Shown piece after piece: positions 33,207 to 39,108 of a DNA stretch of 39,108 nucleotides; the first letter of the stretch is position 1, and every line of letters begins with the position of its first letter. The notes below the pieces were generated by a model that ran no database searches, was not told where the DNA came from, and worked only from the letters and a program-made list of their open reading frames with translations. Where the stretch lies: the NCBI GenBank assembly GCA_947630835.1, contig CANRIZ010000023.1:1-39108 (forward strand), given 5' to 3'. A program made the translations under genes and the position numbers. Source of the DNA: an uncultured Clostridia bacterium (lineage in GTDB: Bacteria; Bacillota; Clostridia; Oscillospirales; Acutalibacteraceae).

Positions 33207-34221
33207 CGAAAACGCCTCCGTCTAAAATGTACTGCGCCAAAAGCTCGCCCGTATTTTTAACGTCGTTTAAGGAAACAACCTCGACGCCCGTGTGCATATA
33301 GCGAAGCGGAACGGAAAGGAGTCCGCATCTGAAGCCCTTGCCCGAAACGCCTATGCAGTCGGCGTTCGTTCCCGTTCTGCCGTTCATAATCTCAAGCTGA
33401 TAGGGTATTCTCTTTTCCCCCGCAATCAGCTTTAATTTTTCGGAAATTTCCCTGTCAAGGGAGGGTGCGCAGCCTATCATAGGCCCGCCGCCGAGTATTC
33501 CGCATTCCTCGGCGCGGGAATCCGGAGTTTTTGCAAAGCTTACGTCAACCGCTATACATTCCTGCGCGTCGGCATTGTATGAAGCTACTCTTGCTCCGCT
33601 GCCGCCGACCTCCTCGCGGGTGGAAAAAACAACGGTGATTTTCCTGCCGCATTCCCTGCCTTTAAGCGTATGAAGAGCGTACAGAACAGCCGCAATTCCG
33701 CAGCGGTCGTCCAAAGCGGGAGCGGCAATTTTTTTGCCCGCAAGATGCAAAAGCTCCGAGTCAACCGTTATCCTGTCGCCCGGCTGTACCGCCTTTACGG
33801 CGTTTTCGTAATCCATTCCTATATCTATAAGTATATCGCCGATTTCTACCGCTTTCGAGTCCTCTCCCCTGCGTTGAAGATGGGGAGGCACGCTCGCCGT
33901 AACGCCCTTGATTTTTTCCCTGCCGTAAACAGTTACCTGCCGGGCCAAAAGGGTTCTGCCGTCTATACCGCCGCATTTTGCAACCCTGAGGAAGCCCTCG
34001 GGCGTTATCGAGGTTACAATAAGCCCAACTCTGTCGATATGAGCGTCGAGCAAAATTCCGCTTCGCCCGCCCTCGATTTCGCATATAAGATTTCCGAGCT
34101 TGTCCGTGCGGGTTTCGCCGTATTCGCTTAAATATTTTTCCGCCGTTTCAACCGCGTCCCCCTCCGCCCCCGGAGTACCCGAACAGGCTGTAAGCTTTTC
34201 AATAACCTCTAAAATATCCAT
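33199..34221 (-). CDS. M42-family metallo-aminopeptidase (first of a tandem pair)
   Basis: A 340-residue protein of the same family as the next gene, with LLDAHIDRVGLI, APALDDRCG, STREEVGGSGA and RYMHTGVEVV as metal-site motifs. HIDRVG replaces the usual HMDEVG, an Arg instead of Glu beside the first ligands. The ATG follows GAGGTTATGTT and lies 14 bases after galK. The two different paralogues may form separate particles or a mixed one with different residue preference; that is inference. Confidence 0.92.
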   Translation of the reverse strand: MDILEVIEKLTACSGTPGAEGDAVETAEKYLSEYGETRTDKLGNLICEIEGGRSGILLDAHIDRVGLIVTSITPEGFLRVAKCGGIDGRTLLARQVTVYGREKIKGVTASVPPHLQRRGEDSKAVEIGDILIDIGMDYENAVKAVQPGDRITVDSELLHLAGKKIAAPALDDRCGIAAVLYALHTLKGRECGRKITVVFSTREEVGGSGARVASYNADAQECIAVDVSFAKTPDSRAEECGILGGGPMIGCAPSLDREISEKLKLIAGEKRIPYQLEIMNGRTGTNADCIGVSGKGFRCGLLSVPLRYMHTGVEVVSLNDVKNTGELLAQYILDGGVFDA

Positions 34222-34235
34222 AACATAACCTCAAT

Positions 34236-35516
34236 TCAGATTTCAACGCCGCCGACAGGTCTGATTGAAAGCACATAGCAGGAGCCTTCGCCGAAAACGG
34301 CTTCCATTTCCGCCTTGTATTCGCCGAGCATACCGTTGGGCACAAATGCCTGAATGGTACCCGCAAAGCCTCCGCCGTGAACCCTCCAGGCTCCGGCGCC
34401 CTTCAAAATTTTCTCGGAAAGCGCAAGCGCAACCGAAACGGGCTGAACGTCCGCCTGCTTGGGAGCAAAAACATTTTGATTGTATTTGTACGAGGAGTCT
34501 CCGCTTTCGATAACATAAGCCTTGAAGCTTTCAAAGTCGTTATTTCTGAGCGCTTCGACCTCCTTTATAACCCTCGAGTTGTCGCCGAAAAAGTGTATCG
34601 CTCTCAAAACCGCTCTGTCGCCAAGCTCGCTGCGAAGCTCGGGGATATTCTTTTTAAATTCGCTTTCGTCAACCTCTCTTAAAACGTTTTTGCCGAAGTA
34701 CCGGGCAACGCTTTCCATTTCAATGCGTATAGCCGCATATTCGTCCGTAAGGTTTGAATGACTGCCCTTGGTGTCAACTATGCAAAGGGAATGTCCGCAG
34801 GAAGCAAAATCAAACTCAACCTTTTCTATTATCGGCTGTTTCGGATTTTCAAAATCTATAGTGATAAAGCCGCCTACGGAGCTTGCCATCTGGTCCATAA
34901 GTCCGCAGGGCTTGCCGAAATATTCGTTTTCGGCGTACTGGGCTATTTTTGCTATTGTAACCGCGTCCACACTGCCGTCGTTATAGAGGTAATTCAGCAT
35001 TGTCCCGACAAGCACCTCGTATGCCGCCGACGAGGAAAGCCCCGAACCCGAAAGCACTCTCGAAGCCGTTACCGCGTCAAAGCCTCCGATATTTAAGCCG
35101 TGGTTGAGGAAGCCGTTTATAACGCCCCTTACAAGCGCCGGAGAATGTCCCTCCTCCTCGTGATGAACGCTTAAATCCGATATATCGACAACGTCCATAG
35201 CATAACCCTTTGACTTAATGCGGACGATATTGTCATCGTTTTTTGAAGCAAGTGCAACAGCGTCAAGGTTTATTCCCGCCGCAAGCACCCTGCCGTGGTT
35301 GTGGTCGGTATGGTTGCCGCCGACCTCCGTTCTGCCGGGCGCGGAAAACATCCTGATATCGGCGCCCGACGAAAAGAACTCGTCAAAATCGTCCGCCAGC
35401 GAACAAAATCTTTCGTACTGTAATTTTATTTCCGACTCGGCAACGTAAACCCTTTTCAGTCTTTCGTCAAGCCTTCCGCCCTTTAAATCCTCTCTAAGCT
35501 GCGCCGTCGTGTACAT
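34236..35516 (-). CDS. galK: Galactokinase
   Basis: A 426-residue GHMP kinase that phosphorylates galactose at C1. The galactokinase signature GRTEVGGNHTDHNHG (61-75), the ATP loop GSGLSSSAA (156-164) and the C-terminal VHGGGFAGTIQAF are all present. GRTEVGGNHTDH is the usual form in Clostridia. The protein is slightly longer than the usual 390 because of an N-terminal segment of about 30 residues. The ATG has GGGAGGATATTTT upstream. galT and galE are not in the window, so the Leloir pathway must be completed elsewhere. Confidence 0.95.
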   Translation of the reverse strand: MYTTAQLREDLKGGRLDERLKRVYVAESEIKLQYERFCSLADDFDEFFSSGADIRMFSAPGRTEVGGNHTDHNHGRVLAAGINLDAVALASKNDDNIVRIKSKGYAMDVVDISDLSVHHEEEGHSPALVRGVINGFLNHGLNIGGFDAVTASRVLSGSGLSSSAAYEVLVGTMLNYLYNDGSVDAVTIAKIAQYAENEYFGKPCGLMDQMASSVGGFITIDFENPKQPIIEKVEFDFASCGHSLCIVDTKGSHSNLTDEYAAIRIEMESVARYFGKNVLREVDESEFKKNIPELRSELGDRAVLRAIHFFGDNSRVIKEVEALRNNDFESFKAYVIESGDSSYKYNQNVFAPKQADVQPVSVALALSEKILKGAGAWRVHGGGFAGTIQAFVPNGMLGEYKAEMEAVFGEGSCYVLSIRPVGGVEI

Positions 35517-35541
35517 AAAATATCCTCCCTGCGATTTTTAA

Positions 35542-36267
35542 TCACTTAATTTTATCTTTGCCGTTTGCAAAATTCAAAAACATATTTATGCCTATCATCG
35601 CTATTCCCGTAAGAACAAAAATTATAACCAAAGGCAGCATAAAGGCATATGAAAACGGGTCAAACACATGCCGCCCCACCATACTGTAGGAGATTATTTT
35701 AGGTAAAAATCCGAGCATGGACAAAAAGATATATTTGTAATAGCCGTAACCCATAGCGCCGTAAAGCTGGCTTACCGTGTTGATGGGAATGCTCGGCACA
35801 AGCCTCAGCGCAACGAGAAGTCCGTCCTTTGACGAGGCGTCGGATTCGAGAACCTTCTGCACGTTTTCATAACGGCACAAAAATTTATAAACGAAGCCTC
35901 TGCCCAAATGCTTGCCCCAAAAGAATTTTATGGTGCAAAGCAAAACGAACCCGACTATATTGACGGCTACCGCCAATTCCGTGGGGAAAGCCATACCCGC
36001 AACAACGCACACCGCGGAAATGGGTATGGGCAGCAGCGCCTTGGCAAGATACAAAAGCATGATAGCTATAATAATAAGACCCTTGTTGGGAATTGCAGCT
36101 ATTGCATTGTCCAAATTGTCAAGCATTTCCAAGAACTTTGCATACCTTACCGCAAACTGCTGTATCTGCATAAGCATAGTCAGCGCCAAAAGCACAAAGC
36201 CGATTATAATAAGCAATAAGCCGCAAAGATTCAAGAGCTTACTCCTTGTCAGGGATCTCATTTTCAA
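35542..36267 (-). CDS. TVP38/TMEM64 (VTT-domain) membrane protein
   Basis: About 241 residues with roughly five or six hydrophobic segments. The central FPTELAVAVNIVGF ... FWGKHLGRGFVYKF and the later LVALRLVPSIPINTVSQLYGAMGYGYYKYIF are the conserved VTT core (DedA-related, putative lipid scramblase or transporter). The start is uncertain: TTG at 36267 has AGAGG nine bases upstream, a TTG two codons earlier abuts it, and an ATG follows two codons later at 36261. It is the first gene of the housekeeping operon ending at the phosphohexomutase. Confidence 0.85.
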   Translation of the reverse strand: MKMRSLTRSKLLNLCGLLLIIIGFVLLALTMLMQIQQFAVRYAKFLEMLDNLDNAIAAIPNKGLIIIAIMLLYLAKALLPIPISAVCVVAGMAFPTELAVAVNIVGFVLLCTIKFFWGKHLGRGFVYKFLCRYENVQKVLESDASSKDGLLVALRLVPSIPINTVSQLYGAMGYGYYKYIFLSMLGFLPKIISYSMVGRHVFDPFSYAFMLPLVIIFVLTGIAMIGINMFLNFANGKDKIK

Positions 36268-36306
36268 ACGCAACCACCTCTGTTTTACGCATAAACATAC
36301 ATCATA

Positions 36307-36335
36307 ATTTTATAACATAATCCTCGTAAGGTCAA
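36307..36335 (-). promoter_or_regulatory. Promoter of the VTT-galK-M42-GNAT-lyase-mutase operon
   Basis: On the minus strand TTGACC (36330-36335), 17-base spacer, TAAAAT (36307-36312); leader about 35 bases. Confidence 0.7.
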
Positions 36336-36368
36336 GAATTAAAGAAACTTTAATATTTTTATATTACT

Positions 36369-36397
36369 TTGATTAATTTTATGCTACAATAAATAAT
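36369..36397 (+). promoter_or_regulatory. Candidate promoter of the hydroxyacid dehydrogenase gene
   Basis: TTGATT (36369-36374), 17 bases, AATAAT (36392-36397); an alternative is an extended -10, TGC-TACAAT (36382-36390), without a good -35. It is divergent from the promoter on the other strand. Confidence 0.4.
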
Positions 36398-36418
36398 AAA
36401 ACCTACGGAGGGAATTTT

Positions 36419-37381
36419 ATGCTGAAAACAGTCATACTTGACGCAATTACCACAAATCCGGGTGATTTATCCTGGGAATGGCTTTCTCAATACGGAGAAA
36501 CCGAAATATACGACAGAACGCCCCGAGAAAAAATCGTTCAAAGAACAAAAGACGCAGATATAGTAATAACCAATAAAACGCCGCTTACCAAAGAAACTAT
36601 AGAAAAAATGGAAAAGGTTAAGTTTATAGCCCTGCTTTCGACGGGATATAACGTAGTTGACTGCGAATATGCAAAACGGCGCGGCATTCCCGTTTCAAAT
36701 ATACCGTCTTACTCAACCATGGCTGTAGCGCAGCTTGTTTTTGCTTTTATTTCGGAATTTTGCAACGGCGTTGCGCTTCATTCCGAAGACGTAAAAAACG
36801 GAGGCTGGAGCAGTTGCCCGGACTTTTGCTATTGGAAACAGCCGCTTATAGAGCTTTGCGGTAAAACGATAGGAATAGTGGGCTTCGGCAAAATAGGTCA
36901 GGCGGTCGCCGACATAGCCGAGGCTTACAAAATGAACGTAATCGCCGTATCGGGTCACGAAACAAATCAATCCGGCAGGAAGAATTTTAAATGGGTGAGC
37001 CTTGACGAGCTTGCAAGGCAGTCGGATATAATAAGCTTTCACTGTCCGCTAACCCCTAAAACGAAAAAAATGCTGAATGCGGAGTTTTTGGAAAAATGCA
37101 AAAAATCCGTGTTTATCATTAATACCTCAAGGGGCGCCGTGGTTGACGAAGAGGCCCTGGCGCGGGCGCTTAACAGCGGAAGGATTGCCGCGGCGGCGGC
37201 GGACGTTTTATCTGCGGAGCCTCCGGAGCCCGACAATCCGCTGCTTTCCGCAAAAAATTGCCTTATAACGCCGCACATAGCCTGGGCAGGTTACGAAACA
37301 AGGCTTAGGCTTATGACGATTTTGCGGGAAAATATTAAAGCCTTTTTTGAAGGCAAGCCCCAAAACGTGGTTAATATGTGA
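36419..37381 (+). CDS. D-2-hydroxyacid dehydrogenase (NAD-dependent)
   Basis: A 320-residue enzyme that interconverts a 2-oxoacid and its D-2-hydroxyacid with NAD(P)H. The nucleotide loop is GFGKIG (155-160) after IGIV, the catalytic triad is R238 (NTSRGAVVDE), E267 (LSAEPPEPDNPL) and H286 (TPHIAW), and LSTGYNVVD is the family's substrate-side motif. It resembles glycerate/hydroxypyruvate reductase (HprA-like) more than PGDH, since there is no ACT domain. The ATG is preceded by GGAGGG. It is divergent from the VTT operon and followed by guaA. Confidence 0.93.
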   Translation: MLKTVILDAITTNPGDLSWEWLSQYGETEIYDRTPREKIVQRTKDADIVITNKTPLTKETIEKMEKVKFIALLSTGYNVVDCEYAKRRGIPVSNIPSYSTMAVAQLVFAFISEFCNGVALHSEDVKNGGWSSCPDFCYWKQPLIELCGKTIGIVGFGKIGQAVADIAEAYKMNVIAVSGHETNQSGRKNFKWVSLDELARQSDIISFHCPLTPKTKKMLNAEFLEKCKKSVFIINTSRGAVVDEEALARALNSGRIAAAAADVLSAEPPEPDNPLLSAKNCLITPHIAWAGYETRLRLMTILRENIKAFFEGKPQNVVNM

Positions 37382-37410
37382 TTTACCGTAACCGAACTTC
37401 ATAAAATTTA

Positions 37411-37455
37411 AATTTTCGTCAGGCGTTTTGCTCGCTTGCAATACGTCCGAAAATT
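37411..37455 (+). terminator. Inverted repeat between the dehydrogenase and guaA (weak terminator)
   Basis: AATTTTCG (37411-37418) pairs with CGAAAATT (37448-37455) over a 29-base loop. It is followed by alternating A/T, not a T run, and overlaps the guaA promoter, so its function is uncertain. Confidence 0.3.
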
Positions 37456-37464
37456 ATATATAAT
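37436..37464 (+). promoter_or_regulatory. Sigma-A promoter of guaA
   Basis: TTGCAA (37436-37441), 17-base spacer, TATAAT (37459-37464). The leader of about 40 bases has a direct repeat of AAAACGAC and no room for a purine riboswitch. Confidence 0.75.
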
Positions 37465-37511
37465 ATTCAAAACGACAAAACGACAAATTTTTTGTTCCCG
37501 GGGGAATTTTA

Positions 37512-39041
37512 ATGGAAAAAATACTTGTTTTGGATTTCGGCGGTCAATACAACCAGCTTATCGCCCGCAGAGTGCGGGATAACAATGTTTATGCCGAAAT
37601 TCTGCCGTACACAACGCCTATTGAAAAAATCAAGGCAAATAATTACAAGGGCATAATTTTCACCGGCGGGCCCAACAGCGTTTACGACGAAGCCTCGCCG
37701 CACTACAGCGGTGAAATTTTAAAGCTCGGTATTCCGGTACTCGGAATTTGCTACGGCTGCCAGCTTATCGCTTGGATGCGTGAAGGCGAGGTTGCAACCG
37801 CCCCCGTTTCGGAGTACGGAAAAATCGAGGTTACGCTTAATTGCGAAAGTCTGCTTTTTAAGGATATACCCGAAAAAAGCGCGGTTTGGATGAGCCATAC
37901 CGATTACATTTCTCAACCGCCGCAGGGCTTTAAAATCACCGGCACAACGGATAACTGCCCCTGCGCCGCTATGGAAAATCCCGAGGAAAAAATATATGCG
38001 GTACAGTTCCACCCCGAGGTCACTCATTCTCGGTTCGGCAAGGAGATACTGCGCAATTTCCTGTATCTTGTCTGCCGTTGCTCCGGTGACTGGATAATGG
38101 ACGATTTTATTGACAGAACCGTGGCGGATCTGCGTGAAAAAATCGGCGATAAAAAGGTAATTCTCGGTCTATCGGGCGGAGTTGACTCGTCCGTTGCCGC
38201 CGCTCTCATTTCCCGTGCCGTAGGCAAACAGCTTACCTGCGTTTTTGTTGACCAGGGGCTTATGCGTAAGGACGAGGGAGATTTTGTTGAAAAAACCTTC
38301 ACTTCGCTTTTCGATATGAATTTTGTGAGGGTGAATTGTCAGGAGCATTTCCTTTCAAAGCTAAAGGGCGTTACCGACCCCGAGGAAAAGAGAAAAATAA
38401 TCGGCACGGAATTTTTCAATGTTTTTTGGCAGGAAATTCGCAAGGAAAGCGACAAAGGATTTTTTGCCCAGGGCACAATTTACCCCGATTGCATAGAATC
38501 GGGCAAGGGCGACGCCGATGTTATAAAAACGCATCACAACAAGGTTAAAATGCCCGACGACGTGGAGTTTGAGGGCGTTATAGAGCCGCTGTGCGACTTG
38601 TTTAAGGACGAGGTGCGCGCCGTCGGCGAAAAGCTGGGTATACCTAAGGAGCTTGTCTGGCGCCAGCCGTTCCCCGGTCCGGGACTCGGAGTGCGTATTA
38701 TAGGAGAAATCACCGCGGAAAAGGTTAAAATTTTGCAGGAGGCGGACGCAGTTTTCCGTGACGAAATGGCAAAATCGGGCTACGAGAGCGAATTGAGCCA
38801 GTTTTTTGCGGTCCTCCCGAATGTGAAAACCGTAGGCGTTATGGGCGATCACAGAACATACGAGCATCTTATCGCGCTGCGCGCCGTCACAACCGATAAT
38901 TTTATGACCGCCGATTGGGCGCAGATTCCCTACGACCTCCTTGCCCGCGTTTCCAACCGCATAACAAACGAGGTGGAACACGTCAGCAGAGTAGTCTACG
39001 ACATAACCTCCAAACCCCCCGGAACAGTTGAATGGGAATAA
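37512..39041 (+). CDS. guaA: GMP synthase (glutamine-hydrolysing)
   Basis: A full-length 509-residue enzyme that converts XMP to GMP using glutamine and ATP. The N-terminal class I glutamine amidotransferase has C80 (GICYGCQ; the usual residue after GICYG is Met), H167 and E169 (QFHPEVTHS). The ATP-pyrophosphatase P-loop is SGGVDSS (221-227), and the C-terminal dimerisation domain includes [15 protein letters not shown] and ends in PPGTVEWE, as expected. The ATG follows GGGGGAATTTTA. It has its own strong promoter. Confidence 0.98.
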   Translation: MEKILVLDFGGQYNQLIARRVRDNNVYAEILPYTTPIEKIKANNYKGIIFTGGPNSVYDEASPHYSGEILKLGIPVLGICYGCQLIAWMREGEVATAPVSEYGKIEVTLNCESLLFKDIPEKSAVWMSHTDYISQPPQGFKITGTTDNCPCAAMENPEEKIYAVQFHPEVTHSRFGKEILRNFLYLVCRCSGDWIMDDFIDRTVADLREKIGDKKVILGLSGGVDSSVAAALISRAVGKQLTCVFVDQGLMRKDEGDFVEKTFTSLFDMNFVRVNCQEHFLSKLKGVTDPEEKRKIIGTEFFNVFWQEIRKESDKGFFAQGTIYPDCIESGKGDADVIKTHHNKVKMPDDVEFEGVIEPLCDLFKDEVRAVGEKLGIPKELVWRQPFPGPGLGVRIIGEITAEKVKILQEADAVFRDEMAKSGYESELSQFFAVLPNVKTVGVMGDHRTYEHLIALRAVTTDNFMTADWAQIPYDLLARVSNRITNEVEHVSRVVYDITSKPPGTVEWE

Positions 39042-39081
39042 GTTGAGAAGTCGTAAAAACCCAGTATTTATGCGGGTTTGC

Positions 39082-39101
39082 AGACTTTCGAGAGGTCTTT
39101 T
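39082..39101 (+). terminator. Possible weak terminator after guaA
   Basis: AGACTTT can pair with GAGGTCT (two G-U pairs, 3-base loop), followed by four T. It is close to the window end, and an AAACCC/GGGTTT inverted repeat lies just before it. Confidence 0.3.
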
Positions 39102-39108
39102 GATAACA

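Noticed and set aside
37382-37511. Purine riboswitch upstream of guaA
   Set aside because: The promoter at 37436-37464 leaves a leader of about 40 bases, too short, and the conserved purine aptamer core was not found.

Overview
The window looks like chromosomal DNA from a monoderm Clostridia member, probably a gut or rumen type near Oscillospiraceae/Ruminococcaceae. The grounds are moderate GC with AT-rich gaps, strong AGGAGG-type ribosome sites, frequent TTG starts, sigma-A promoters with 16-17 base spacers, and the families present (YfhO, PF06838 PLP enzyme, M42 peptidases, archaeal-type ProRS, BY-kinase). The genus is inferred only. No rRNA, tRNA, CRISPR array, insertion sequence or phage gene was seen.

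Almost everything from 1 to 36.3 kb lies on the minus strand. Reading that strand in its own direction (right to left), 36267-28600 is a housekeeping operon: VTT membrane protein, galactokinase, two M42 aminopeptidases, GNAT acetyltransferase, PF06838 PLP lyase and phosphohexomutase. Next come acpP-proS (28522-26829), then a compact four-gene cluster (26649-23546) of an HPr-kinase-like protein, a PqqD-like peptide-binding protein, an S26-type peptidase and an ABC exporter. That set looks like peptide modification and export, but no precursor gene is visible. A BY-kinase with a Tyr-Gly tail follows (23457-21940).

The main feature is a complete type IV pilus locus (21649-1275). In transcription order it holds a PilP-like protein, a LysM plus secretin-N-domain protein without a secretin barrel, PilT, PilC, PilM, PilN, PilO, PilB, a PilX/GspK-like pseudopilin, a 1125-residue prepilin, a 393-residue prepilin, two small pilins each with its own near-consensus promoter, then yfhO and the prepilin peptidase pilD. 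The motor (PilB/PilT/PilC), the platform (PilM/N/O/P) and the fibre subunits are all encoded. The outer-membrane secretin channel is replaced by a peptidoglycan-binding N-domain protein, as would suit a Gram-positive wall. The giant prepilin and the Glu5-less PilX-like protein are the best candidates for the pilus tip.

At the left edge a partial RlmD-type rRNA methyltransferase follows a strong terminator. At the right edge a D-2-hydroxyacid dehydrogenase and guaA (GMP synthase) are read on the plus strand, divergently from the housekeeping operon. The most novel items are the secretin-less PilQ substitute, the giant tip-candidate pilin, and the orphan kinase/PqqD/S26/ABC cassette.
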